Below are positions 38,686 through 47,906 of a stretch of 64,000 nt of DNA, piece by piece (positions within the stretch are counted from its first letter, which is position 1; the number at the start of each line of letters is the position of its first letter). The translations under genes and the position numbers were made by a program. This DNA is from Methanohalophilus portucalensis (lineage in GTDB: Archaea; Halobacteriota; Methanosarcinia; Methanosarcinales; Methanosarcinaceae). Under the pieces are notes generated by a model. It did not search any database and was not told the origin of the DNA. It saw only the letters and a list, made by a program, of their open reading frames with translations. Where the stretch lies: assembly GCF_002761295.1 (NCBI RefSeq), contig NZ_CP017881.1, forward strand, positions 1,351,069 to 1,415,068, given 5' to 3'.

Positions 38686-41600
38686 TCATGTTGTATTACT
38701 AATAGGAATTGTGAAAGTGAAAGTACTGCCTTTACCAACCTCACTTTCGACCCAAATATTTCCATTATGCATCTCAACATAATTTTTCACAAGGGCCAGC
38801 CCAAGACCACTTCCACCATATTTGCGTGTTGAAGAAGTATCTGCCTGTTTGAATGGGTCAAATATGCTCTGGTACTTTTCTTCAGGTATACCAACCCCTG
38901 TATCAGAAACAGATACCTGAATATGGTCATCTATAATTTTGGATTTAACGAATACTTCACCCTTTTCAGGTGTGAATTTGATTGCATTACCTAGTAAATT
39001 ATACAGAATTTCCTTGAATTTCATTCTATCTGCTTGTAGTTTTATATTACCAGATTCGTCATCGTAATTTAAATAAATCTCTTTTTTGTTTGCCATTGGT
39101 TCAACCAATACTACAGTACTGTTGACAGTTTCTGAAAGATTTATGTTTTCAGGCGCATAATCCATTTTACCCGATTCGACTTTTGAAAGGTCAAGGATAT
39201 TATTGATCAATTCTAACAAATGAGTTCCACCCTTTATAACATTAGATACATATCTGATTTCTTTATCGTCCAGATGATTGGAACTATTCTTCTTCAGCAC
39301 CTGGGAAAATCCGAGAACTGAGTTTAGAGGCGTACGTAATTCATGACTCATATTGGCAAGGAACTCGGACTTGGTACGATTGGCTTCTTCAGCCACAAGT
39401 TTACCTTCAAGCAACGATTCTTCAGCTTTTTGTCGAAGTGCTTCCAGTTCCAAATTATAAAGTGAAAATGAAATGTCACCAACAACTTCCTTGGATAAAT
39501 CAATAATCTTTTCATCATTTAAATGACCCTCCGGTATTGTTAGTGCAATTATACCGTATATCTTATTGGCATACTCAATTTTTGATACAAAGACATCTTC
39601 CGTTCCATATTTATTTTGCAAAGGGCATCCCTTACATTCTTTTTCGGGATCCTCTATTATTATATAATCACTGGCCTTTAAAGCACACTGAGCACAATGT
39701 GGCAAATTATTGCTGTTGATATTATGAAGGAAATTATCAAATTTGTTGCTGTGGCCCCTTTCAGTAATTATATTAATTTTATTGTTTTCACCAAAGATGC
39801 CTATCCAAACGGCAGTATAAGTATTATATTTGGTTAAGCTACCACAAATTTTTTCGAGTAAGTCATACAAGTTTTTTTCTTTGGCAATTGTTTGATCCAC
39901 ATCACGTATACAACGCAATGTATCGGTGAGATAATTTATTCTTTGCAAATTCTTATTACGCTGAGTTATATCGTTAATAATGCAAATTGTATTTGTATAT
40001 TCACCATTTTGCTTATTGATGCCTGAAGAGTTTATAAGTACATCAAGAATTTGACCGTTCTTTTTGACCATCCTATACTCTTTATCCTTGGAATACCCAG
40101 TTACAAGGATTTCCTGAAGAGATTCAAAAGCTTTGTCGTGATAATCAGGATGAATTATTTTTGACATAGGATAGCCTATTATCTCATCTTTCTCATAACC
40201 CAGGAAATTTTTGAGCTTATTATTACAATCCACAATTATACCATTTGAATCTACTGAAGTTATCAGGCTTGCAGCTGTCTCAAAGATGGATCTGTAACGT
40301 TGCTCACTTTTCTCCAATAATTCAAAATTTTTGCTGTTTTTCAGGGCTATGGAGGCATATTCTCCAAAGGTTTTTGCAAGCCACGCATCATGTTCTGTGA
40401 AATCACCTTCTTTATAAGCAAATCCAAGTATACCGACTGTTTTGCCTTCTATATTCAATGGAGAGAAAAGAACGTTTGGCAAAACCATGTGACCCTCTGG
40501 CATATATTTGATCCATTCACTTGTCATGAAGTCATTCTCATAAACAACTTCACCTGTCTCATATGCTTCAGCTCGCAAACCTCTAACTGGCATGGGTAAA
40601 TTAGGATCCACAGAACACGGCATACCTCCATCTTCCAGAAACAGGAGTTCGTTTTCTTCACCTTCATCCGATAATAGGGCCATATAACCTGCTTTTGCAC
40701 CTATGACCCGTGCACATGCATCAAATATATGGCGTGCAACTGCCTCGAAATCGTCAATTTCCAGAATAGCTGTGGTAGAATTCAGAAGTTCATTAATTTC
40801 TTTTTCTCTTTGCCGGGAATGAGTTAATGCTTCTGATAGAGCTGATTCCGTATTTTTTTGTTTGGTTATATCTTTTACAAACCCAATTACTTTATTTTCG
40901 GATAAAGAAGCAGCTGTAATCCTCCACCACCTTTTATCCCCCTCTTTAGTCAAATATGGAATTTCAATATCTATTTTTCCTTGATTTTTCGCATCTTCAA
41001 ACTTGTTAATCGCATATTTATGAATATCAGATGGCAGTAGATCCAGTAGATTCATTCCAATTAATTCATACTCTGAATAACCCGTCATTTCACAGGCAGC
41101 ATTGTTAACATCGACATAATAACCATTTTCGTCAGCAACAAAAATGCCATCTGGCGCGTTGTTTATATATCTTCTGAATTTGTGTTCACTTTCACGTAAT
41201 TTGTATTCTTTATTTTTCATTTCAGTGATATCAATAGCTGTGGCAGATAAAAACAAAGGATTCTGGAGCTCGTCTTTTATTACTATACCACTCATCAGCA
41301 TTGGAAATGTAGTACCGTCTCTATGAGTATGCCAGACCTCAATATTAGTATAATAACCATCTTGCAATAATGATTCAATAATATTGCTTATATATGCCAT
41401 CTGTTTTTCATTATGAAAAATAGATAGGTTTTTCCCAATTAATTCCTCTGGCTTAAATCCATGAATTTTTGCATTATAAGCATTTATATACTTGATATTT
41501 CCATCAAGATCAGTAATTGCATTTCCATAATTTGCATTATCGAAAATATTTATAAACAACTTTATTTTTTCTTCAGCAAGTTTGCGTTCAGTGATATTTA

Positions 41601-41976
41601 TGTGATGTAAGAGAACATCCGTAGGATACGTTTTTGACAGGGGAGTAACGATTAGTAAAAACCAGCGTTTTTCATCAGGGCTGTGACAGGGATACTCAAG
41701 TTTGAAAGTACTCTTTTTGCCAGATATTACATCCCTAATTCCTTCTGCTGTAATAGGAGCTTCATTTGCATATTCTCCTGTAGCTTCATCACATATTTTC
41801 AGATAATTGATTCCTTCACTACATTTTAATGGGTCTAGCCCATTATCTTGAGCAAAATGTTTCCAGCTTTTATTGGTGTAAATAACCGTTCCATGGGGAG
41901 AGATTATGGCAATATTATCTTCCCATAGGTCAAACAATTCAGTATCAATAGAAGGTTTATTATATGATATTGACAT
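38686..41976 (-). CDS. Multi-PAS/GAF soluble histidine kinase
   Basis: The 1096-residue kinase has, in order, three PAS domains (about 10-130, 140-262, 265-385), a GAF domain (about 395-560), a fourth PAS (about 568-690), a second GAF (about 695-850), HisKA with phospho-acceptor in MSHELRTPLNSVLGFS, and an HATPase with GNAIKFT, DTGVGIP and GSGLGLALVKNY. No membrane segment is seen, so it senses intracellular signals. The second GAF holds CAQC and CKGC pairs that could bind a metal, heme or cluster; methanogen kinases such as MsmS bind heme in a GAF domain. GGAGTG precedes the ATG. It is divergent from the receiver-containing operon at 42.4 kb, which is its most likely partner. Confidence 0.92.
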   Translation of the reverse strand: MSISYNKPSIDTELFDLWEDNIAIISPHGTVIYTNKSWKHFAQDNGLDPLKCSEGINYLKICDEATGEYANEAPITAEGIRDVISGKKSTFKLEYPCHSPDEKRWFLLIVTPLSKTYPTDVLLHHINITERKLAEEKIKLFINIFDNANYGNAITDLDGNIKYINAYNAKIHGFKPEELIGKNLSIFHNEKQMAYISNIIESLLQDGYYTNIEVWHTHRDGTTFPMLMSGIVIKDELQNPLFLSATAIDITEMKNKEYKLRESEHKFRRYINNAPDGIFVADENGYYVDVNNAACEMTGYSEYELIGMNLLDLLPSDIHKYAINKFEDAKNQGKIDIEIPYLTKEGDKRWWRITAASLSENKVIGFVKDITKQKNTESALSEALTHSRQREKEINELLNSTTAILEIDDFEAVARHIFDACARVIGAKAGYMALLSDEGEENELLFLEDGGMPCSVDPNLPMPVRGLRAEAYETGEVVYENDFMTSEWIKYMPEGHMVLPNVLFSPLNIEGKTVGILGFAYKEGDFTEHDAWLAKTFGEYASIALKNSKNFELLEKSEQRYRSIFETAASLITSVDSNGIIVDCNNKLKNFLGYEKDEIIGYPMSKIIHPDYHDKAFESLQEILVTGYSKDKEYRMVKKNGQILDVLINSSGINKQNGEYTNTICIINDITQRNKNLQRINYLTDTLRCIRDVDQTIAKEKNLYDLLEKICGSLTKYNTYTAVWIGIFGENNKINIITERGHSNKFDNFLHNINSNNLPHCAQCALKASDYIIIEDPEKECKGCPLQNKYGTEDVFVSKIEYANKIYGIIALTIPEGHLNDEKIIDLSKEVVGDISFSLYNLELEALRQKAEESLLEGKLVAEEANRTKSEFLANMSHELRTPLNSVLGFSQVLKKNSSNHLDDKEIRYVSNVIKGGTHLLELINNILDLSKVESGKMDYAPENINLSETVNSTVVLVEPMANKKEIYLNYDDESGNIKLQADRMKFKEILYNLLGNAIKFTPEKGEVFVKSKIIDDHIQVSVSDTGVGIPEEKYQSIFDPFKQADTSSTRKYGGSGLGLALVKNYVEMHNGNIWVESEVGKGSTFTFTIPISNTT

Positions 41977-42015
41977 CCCACTCCATTAAGTCAAGTACTA
42001 CAAACTATAGTCTGT

Positions 42016-42029
42016 TTTATATAAATATA
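42016..42029 (-). promoter_or_regulatory. TATA box of the histidine kinase gene
   Basis: On the minus strand ATATTTATATAAA stands about 40 bases upstream of the kinase ATG, a close match to the archaeal TATA consensus. A short untranslated leader carrying the GGAGTG ribosome site would follow. The remaining interval to 42302 is AT-rich, with no gene seen. Confidence 0.5.
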
Positions 42030-42302
42030 TTCCCCATGAAGAACCATTCAAAGTTAACGCTGACTGATTCATTCAATATTTGCGATTGATATTCAGTAAA
42101 TCAAAAGTGAATACTTATGGGCAATTCTCTGACCTATTTTCGCATACAAGAGTTGCAAATCCATGTTTTCCACTACACTTGCGGTCCCCTCAACAATTGC
42201 AGGACCCCTCTCCTAAATTATGGTACTGGAAATTATCTGTGCGATTTTTGAATTATACTTTTCTGATCCCATTTTGTTAATTATAAAATAAGGTCAAATT
42301 AA

Positions 42303-42346
42303 ACTTATATAGGTTGGAAAAGATATTTTTGATAATTATAATTATC
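42303..42346 (+). promoter_or_regulatory. Promoter and 16-bp palindrome before the response regulator operon
   Basis: A TATA-like ACTTATATAGG (42302-42312) precedes a perfect 16-base palindrome GATAATTATAATTATC at 42331-42346, which sits about where transcription should start and 16 bases before the start codon. This suggests an operator that blocks initiation. The composition is AT-rich, so chance remains possible. Confidence 0.4.
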
Positions 42347-42361
42347 ATACTGGAGAGAATA

Positions 42362-43663
42362 ATGACGGGTAACGCTAAATCAACCATATTAGTAGTCGAT
42401 GATGAAGAATCCAATCTGGATCTGATGGATGCTTATATGGAAGATGAATATAATTTAGTATTCGCTTCCAGTGGTACTGAAGCACTTGAAAAAGCCAATG
42501 AAAATATTGACCTAATACTACTTGATGTTTTGATGCCAGATATTAGCGGTTTTGAGGTTTGCCACAAGTTAAAATCCAATAATGATACCAAATATATACC
42601 TGTTATACTTGTAACTGCCCTTTCAAAAAGAGATAATCTTCAAAAAGGCATTGACTCAGGAGCAGATGATTTTCTGGCTAAGCCTGTGGATATGCTTGAA
42701 ATTCAAATAAGGGTAAAGTCCCTTCTGCGTATCAAGCACCAGCGAGATACTATCATAGAGGACAAGAACAAAGCCCAAAAATACCGCGATCATCTCGATA
42801 AACTTATCAAAACATCCCCGATTGCAATTCTCTATCTTGATAAAAATAGAAATATACTAAATGCTAATAAGAGTGCAATTCGTTTGCTTGGTTATGAAGG
42901 AGAAGAGATTCTGGGGAAAAACATTTCCGGCATACTCAAAGATGATTCAAATCTGGAAATGGAAGATAAAAGTGATTTTACAATTGAGTTTTTACAAAAA
43001 AATGGCAAATCAGTTTCAATGAATGTTTCGACATCAATGGTGGAAGATGAAGAATCCGGCACCGGAATGATAGTCACTATGCAGGACCTGAAGAAACTTA
43101 AAGGATTATTCATTACTCCATTGACTGAAAGGGAATATAATGAAGACGTTAGACTAGAATTGAGTTCGATTGAAAATGGATATTCATATATTATTGATAA
43201 CGCAGATTTCAAGACCGGTTATGATGCCTTCTCATGTTTTGTCAAAAGTGGTTACCATGGACTTTGCATCTCCAGAATGAATCCGGATCATATTCGAAAA
43301 AGCTATGATTTGTATAAAACACCTCTCATATGGTTAACTAAAAATCAAAATAGTACAGATCCTGTTATCGAACCTTCTGAAATATTTAAAATTCCTCCTA
43401 CAATAACAAATTTTATTGACAAGGTAGAAAATGGCCTTATATTTATTGACGGGCTTGAATATCTGATACTTGAAAATGATTTCCGCTCTATCATTAAATT
43501 AATTGAACAGATAAATGATAGTATAATGGCTTCATCATCCAAATTGATCATCCAGATTGATCCTCACACAATGGAGCAAAAAGAATATCATTTGTTTAAA
43601 AGATGGATGAGGAAATTACCGCTTGATGCAATTGAAAATATTCAGTTGTCCAATGATATATAA
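42362..43663 (+). CDS. Response regulator - PAS - DUF835 protein
   Basis: The ATG at 42362 has GGAGAG before it; an upstream start would add only a hydrophobic run from untranslated sequence. The 433-residue protein begins with a receiver domain (acidic pocket Asp13-Asp14, phospho-acceptor Asp55 in LLDVLMPD, Thr/Lys in LVTALSKR and AKPVD), then a PAS domain (about 150-255), then a C-terminal DUF835 domain (about 275-430: YDAFSCFVKSGYHGLCISRMNPD, then TNFIDKVENGLIFIDGLEYLI). DUF835 resembles a degenerate P-loop fold and is frequent in methanogen signalling proteins. It heads an operon with the CheF-like and KaiC-like genes. The phosphodonor is probably the divergent kinase. Confidence 0.9.
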   Translation: MTGNAKSTILVVDDEESNLDLMDAYMEDEYNLVFASSGTEALEKANENIDLILLDVLMPDISGFEVCHKLKSNNDTKYIPVILVTALSKRDNLQKGIDSGADDFLAKPVDMLEIQIRVKSLLRIKHQRDTIIEDKNKAQKYRDHLDKLIKTSPIAILYLDKNRNILNANKSAIRLLGYEGEEILGKNISGILKDDSNLEMEDKSDFTIEFLQKNGKSVSMNVSTSMVEDEESGTGMIVTMQDLKKLKGLFITPLTEREYNEDVRLELSSIENGYSYIIDNADFKTGYDAFSCFVKSGYHGLCISRMNPDHIRKSYDLYKTPLIWLTKNQNSTDPVIEPSEIFKIPPTITNFIDKVENGLIFIDGLEYLILENDFRSIIKLIEQINDSIMASSSKLIIQIDPHTMEQKEYHLFKRWMRKLPLDAIENIQLSNDI

Positions 43664-43680
43664 AAAGTTGAATAGGGTTA

Positions 43681-44871
43681 ATGATGGAAGCTGATGCTTA
43701 TTTTCTTCCCGATGTACCTCAAATGCTTACTGTACTTGGATCAAATGACCTTAATTGGAAACACGGTACGGTATCTTTTGACGAAAAAGGAATCTGGCTT
43801 CCTTCACCAGACGGATGGGAACTTATACCGACAAAAGCAATTGAAATTGTTGGTAGAAAATTGCCTCCTTCTTTTTTAAACAAGATAAAGGCAACGTGTG
43901 ATGCACCTGAAAGTATTGCCATTGACTATCAAAAGAAATCTTTTTTCGGTTCTCGCTACATCACTACCAGCCTTGTTTTTGCGGCTGAGGAAGATTCAAT
44001 TACTGCAATACGCCAGTTTTTTAATAAAGAAATTGGTTTCCAAAAGGATGCTATTCTGCAGGAACTCAATAGTGAACACCTGAAGATGTTATTGTTGTTG
44101 GCAAATGGAATTAATAATACAAAAATGCTGGCAACTATGTTTGATAGCAGAGAACTTCTTGTTAAGAAATTGTTACAGCAATTAATCTCAATGGATCTCA
44201 TTGATGAATCTACCAACCTCAAACTCCGGGGAAAGGCCTATATTAATGAGGTTTTCGGGGAATATACACAGACAAACAACGGGCCTTATTTTCCAAATAG
44301 TGGCCAGGAAAAAACAGGTGGACCCGACGAATTAACTGAAGGAAAAGTATGGATTGAACATAGCCGGAATGACTCTTTTGTTTCAGGGAGTGTAAGTAAT
44401 AGTGATTTATTTGCTTTCATTCCTGTGGAAATACAATCTGTAAAGATGGGTGAAATGAATGAAAATATACAGAGTTTGATTATTTATACAGCAATGGAAG
44501 ACAAAATAAATCTGCATTCAAAGGATGCAGTATTCCTTTCTGCCATATAGATCGCACTTGAAAGAACCTGTGATCCCTATTACAGGATACTTTCTTTCTT
44601 TTACACAGGAAACACAGATGAAGAAAAAATTGCAACAAGGCTTGCTATTCCCTTGGAAAGACTTAATGGAATGATCAACAACCTCAAAAACGGTGGATAT
44701 ATTGATTCCGATAATAACCTTCTTTCAGCCGGGTTTGATAAATTAAAATTACAAATTGGTAAAATAGATAATAGTAACGTTTCTTATAGTACACATAGTT
44801 CAAGGCAGAATGATCTGAATCGAGAAAGTGAAAGAAAGAAACTTCTTGAAAAAATAGGTGGTATTCAATGA
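43681..44871 (+). CDS. CheF-like taxis protein with one in-frame TAG codon
   Basis: The frame from ATG 43681 runs to TAG at 44548-44550 and continues open in the same frame to TGA 44869-44871, for 396 residues with TAG at codon 290. The N-terminal part (about 10-130) resembles the beta-rich domain of archaeal CheF, followed by a winged helix (about 137-195), a second beta region (about 220-290) and, after the TAG, a second winged helix (LERTCDPYYRILSFFYT, DEEKIATRLAIPLERLNGMI). The sequence after the TAG is clearly protein-like and completes the second half of a duplicated beta-plus-winged-helix layout. CheF links phosphorylated CheY to the archaellum motor. TAG could be read as pyrrolysine, be read through, or be an amber mutation giving a 289-residue product. 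Confidence 0.82.
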
Positions 44872-45575
44872 GATTTATTGATACGGTACAAGGACTTAAC
44901 AATATATTTGCTAATGATATTCCAAAGGGCAGTATAATCTTGGTTACTGGTCCCCCCGGGACTTTAAAATCAGGTTTGACTTTTTCCCTCCTATCCAATT
45001 ATCTGGAAAACAGTGATGAATATGGTGTTTATATTACCCTTGAAGAAAGTAAGGCCAGTCATCTGAGAAATATGGATAGTATGGGACTGAAACTTTCAGA
45101 AAGGCTTTTCGTTTCCGACTATAGTGATTACAGATTGAAATTTGAGGAGGCATCTGGAAATGAGAACCTTATAGAAGTTATCGGCAATAATATAATGAAA
45201 TACAAAGAGAAAAAAGGAGAAAAGTTCACCTGTCTGGGAATCGATTCTCTCGGCGCACTTTATTCTTTGATGGATACGGACCCATCCAAACTCAGAAAGC
45301 AACTGTTTCACCTTTTCGAACCCCTGAGAAGAGAAAATATAACAACATTTGTTATATTTGAAACATATGATATCATTGGCCAGACCCAACAATCAAGTGG
45401 AATGGAAGGTTATCTTTCAGATGGCATTATAGATATGATGATAAAAACAAAGGACAATTCGTCCCAGAGGTACATACAGGTAAAGAAAATGAGAGCAACC
45501 TCTCACAGCATGGATCCTTACATACTTACTGTTTCAGGTAATGGTATTGAAATCTACAAAGACACGACATTCTAA
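44868..45575 (+). CDS. KaiC/ArlH-like ATPase
   Basis: The 235-residue protein is a single RecA-fold KaiC domain: Walker A GPPGTLKSGLT, the catalytic glutamates in YITLEESKASHLRNM, and the Walker B-like strand FTCLGIDSLGALYSL. It is close in size to ArlH (FlaH), the KaiC-like ATPase of the archaellum motor that can receive signals through CheF. Its ATG overlaps the CheF-like stop by 4 bases, so it is translated with it. No archaellum genes are in the window, so this may be a separate signalling module. Confidence 0.87.
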   Translation: MRFIDTVQGLNNIFANDIPKGSIILVTGPPGTLKSGLTFSLLSNYLENSDEYGVYITLEESKASHLRNMDSMGLKLSERLFVSDYSDYRLKFEEASGNENLIEVIGNNIMKYKEKKGEKFTCLGIDSLGALYSLMDTDPSKLRKQLFHLFEPLRRENITTFVIFETYDIIGQTQQSSGMEGYLSDGIIDMMIKTKDNSSQRYIQVKKMRATSHSMDPYILTVSGNGIEIYKDTTF

Positions 45576-45637
45576 AATTAAAGTGGGAATATACCTGTTT
45601 TCATAATTGTCAATTGTGTTTCCGTTGGAGGTTGTTT

Positions 45638-46000
45638 CTACCCTTCAGGAATCACTTTCTTTTCCTTTATATTGAAAGATATCTGATCTTTTTTGATGCC
45701 AGCCCTTTGTGCTGCGTGCTTCAATAGCATCCTATACGATTCATACTTCATTGGTTGGTCTTGTTTACTGTATCCAATAGTCACTCAGACATGATCTTCT
45801 GGATTATGGTGTCCGGGATGAATAGCCAATCAGGAAGAGAGATAAGATACTGCAAAAATAATCTGAACCCTACGCATTCCTGTATAGAGATCATTTTCAA
45901 AGTCAAAAAGAAGTTTCTTACCCCTTTCAGAATAAGACGCGTCACTTATGCGCTTTTCAACTGATTGCAGTTCTTTCTCATGATTATAGATAGAAAACAT
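45638..46000 (-). pseudogene. Decayed tyrosine recombinase (archaeal integrase)
   Basis: Two parts of an integrase remain on the minus strand. The N-terminal part (46000 to about 45840) reads as a SAM-like core-binding domain (YNHEKELQSVEKRIS, then GKKLLFDFENDLYTG). The other part (about 45775-45638) reads GYSKQDQPMKYESYRMLL and KHAAQRAGIKKDQISF, as in the catalytic domain of Methanosarcina integrases, and ends at a TAG. The catalytic Arg-His-Arg and Tyr segments between and after these are missing. It lies directly 3' of tRNA-Thr, the normal place for such an integrase. Confidence 0.72.
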
Positions 46001-46066
46001 TTCAACACCTGCCCTGAACTCCAAGGCAGGTGTCATTTTGTCATGGGTTTTAAACTACAATACTTA

Positions 46067-46140
46067 AGCCCCGGGCGTGATTTGAACACGCGACCTAGTG
46101 ATTACAAGTCACTCGCTCTGCCAGGCTGAGCCACCGAGGC
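46067..46140 (-). tRNA. tRNA-Thr (TGT)
   Basis: The minus-strand cloverleaf has acceptor stem GCCTCGG/CCGGGGC, anticodon loop CTTGTAA (anticodon TGT) and T arm GCGTG-TTCAAAT-CACGC. The discriminator is T, as in archaeal threonine tRNAs. The 3' end faces the integrase remnant and is the probable attachment site. Confidence 0.94.
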
Positions 46141-46219
46141 GCTTATGGTATCGAATGCAACCCATAGATACCATAATGGCACATAAATTTTATGGCTGGT
46201 TGCGCTATATCTAACTCCT

Positions 46220-46777
46220 ATGTGGCAGGAAATGGCAAGAATCGGGAAAAAACTCGTGAATCACGGGCTGGTTGAGTCCCATTTTGGAAATATAAGTGTA
46301 CGTCGGGGCAACAGTATGGTGATTACCCGCAGCGGATGCCCGCTAGACGAGATATGTGCGGAGAATGTGGTGGAGGTGCCCATCTATACCACCTGCGAAT
46401 TTGACAGTCTCGCGTCGTCGGAATCCCGGGTACATCGGCGTATCTATCAGGAAACTGATGCCGGATGCATCGTGCATGGGCACTGCCCCTTTGCCGTAGT
46501 CATGTCACTGCTGGATGAATCTGGCAGCATCGAACCACTGGATAGTGAAGGTGTGTGTTTCCTCGGGCCCGTGCCTATTGTGGAAGGCAGCATAGGCAGT
46601 GAAGAACTTGCCGCAAACTCCGCGGCGGCCCTGGCAGAATCCGACGGGGTTATCGTCAAAAGCCACGGCACCATATCCACAGGAAAGACCCTGGACCACG
46701 CCTACATCAATACTACCCAGATTGAGCACACCTGTAAGGTGCGTTATTACTACGATCTTGCCAAAAGTTCATTGTGA
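46220..46777 (+). CDS. Class II aldolase (fuculose-phosphate aldolase type)
   Basis: The 185-residue protein has the zinc-dependent class II aldolase/adducin fold: GLVESHFGNISVRRGNSMVITRSG at the start, VHGHCPFAVVMSLL with zinc-binding histidines, and KSHGTISTGKTLDHAYINTTQIEHTC with the third one. It would cleave a ketose-1-phosphate such as fuculose-1-phosphate. In methanogens related enzymes are used in small-sugar metabolism, and the true substrate is uncertain. It is followed closely by the CDP-alcohol transferase gene. Confidence 0.87.
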   Translation: MWQEMARIGKKLVNHGLVESHFGNISVRRGNSMVITRSGCPLDEICAENVVEVPIYTTCEFDSLASSESRVHRRIYQETDAGCIVHGHCPFAVVMSLLDESGSIEPLDSEGVCFLGPVPIVEGSIGSEELAANSAAALAESDGVIVKSHGTISTGKTLDHAYINTTQIEHTCKVRYYYDLAKSSL

Positions 46778-46794
46778 AAGTAAAAGATTAAATC

Positions 46795-47433
46795 ATGGAA
46801 GAACAACTAAGGGACTATACAATGACCCTGGACCGTTTCAGGCCTGTTTTTGCAGGCCCCATCTCTAGACTCGCAAAGATATTTGCAGATACGGGCATAA
46901 CCCCCAACCAGGTAACACTTGCTTCCCTGCTTTTTTCCGCAGTTGCAGGACTGTGCTATGCCCTGGGAGCGGCCAACATTTTTCTGATAGGTGCGGCACT
47001 TATATTTGTAGTCCTCAACTCCCTGTTTGACGCACTGGACGGCAGTATGGCCCGCTATCTTCTCATAAACGACAAGGCCGGGGATTTCCTTGATCATGTG
47101 GTTGATCGCTATGCAGATGTCTTTATTGTCGGCGGCCTGGTCTTCGGGGGATATGCGGGGTGGGGTATCGGTCTGTTCACAATGGTGGGCATCCTTCTGA
47201 CAAGTTATCTCGGTACACAGGCCCAGGCATTATCCATTGGTCGTTTCTATGGTGGGATTATGGGAAGGGCGGACCGTCTTGTACTGATCATGGCAGCGTC
47301 GCTTTTGCACATTATCTATCCACAGGCTATATTTGGCTACACCCTGCTTGGCTGGTCCCTTATCCTTATGGGTATTGCTTCTCATGTAACTGCCCTGCAG
47401 CGTATACATTTTATCCGCACACGCCTGGGCTGA
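46795..47433 (+). CDS. CDP-alcohol phosphatidyltransferase
   Basis: The 212-residue membrane protein has the family signature DALDGSMAR...GDFLDHVVD (spacing DX2DGX2ARX8GX3DX3D) and about six hydrophobic helices. It joins a polar alcohol to CDP-activated archaeol, so it makes an archaeal phospholipid head group. Archaetidylinositol-phosphate synthase is the most likely type, but serine or glycerol cannot be excluded. It starts 17 bases after the aldolase. Confidence 0.87.
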   Translation: MEEQLRDYTMTLDRFRPVFAGPISRLAKIFADTGITPNQVTLASLLFSAVAGLCYALGAANIFLIGAALIFVVLNSLFDALDGSMARYLLINDKAGDFLDHVVDRYADVFIVGGLVFGGYAGWGIGLFTMVGILLTSYLGTQAQALSIGRFYGGIMGRADRLVLIMAASLLHIIYPQAIFGYTLLGWSLILMGIASHVTALQRIHFIRTRLG

Positions 47434-47477
47434 AACAGACGCATGATTTAAATTACTCCCTGTAATTGGTTGTTCTC

Positions 47478-47906
47478 ATGAAAAAATACGAATACCTGGA
47501 ACATACTGCAGATGCGAGGTTCAAAGCCTTTGGGGCCACTGCAGAAGAAGCCTTCGCAAATGCCGCAGAGGCTATGTTTAACGTTATGATCGATACTTCC
47601 GGCATTAATCCACAGATTACCGAATATATTGAATTGCAGGCACCTGATCTGGAAAATCTTCTTGTGGACTGGCTTTCTGAACTTCTTTATCTATTTGAGG
47701 TTAATATGGTTGTTTTCAGTAGCTTTGAAGTGTTTGATATTGAGAAAAAAGGTGATGAATACCTACTTTCAGCAAAAGCAGAGGGTGAACCTCTGGATCT
47801 TGAAAAACATATATTTGACACCGAAGTCAAAGCGGTAACATATAATGACCTTGGTGTACAAATCACATCACAGGGAGTTACAGTACGTACTACAGTGGAT
47901 ACATGA
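47478..47906 (+). CDS. Archease, RtcB activator
   Basis: The 142-residue protein starts KKYEYLEHTADARFKAFG and continues with EEAFANAAEAMFNVMID, the archease signature with its metal-binding acids. Archease speeds guanylylation of the RNA ligase RtcB so it can turn over many times. Its TGA overlaps the rtcB ATG, so the two partners are translationally coupled. ATG 47478 is preferred to a TTG 12 bases earlier. Confidence 0.93.
   Translation: MKKYEYLEHTADARFKAFGATAEEAFANAAEAMFNVMIDTSGINPQITEYIELQAPDLENLLVDWLSELLYLFEVNMVVFSSFEVFDIEKKGDEYLLSAKAEGEPLDLEKHIFDTEVKAVTYNDLGVQITSQGVTVRTTVDT

Noticed and set aside
44548-44653. Treating the sequence after the TAG as a separate small gene starting at 44653
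   Set aside because: It is in the same frame as the CheF-like gene, the codons between TAG and 44653 are protein-like, and no ribosome site precedes the internal start.
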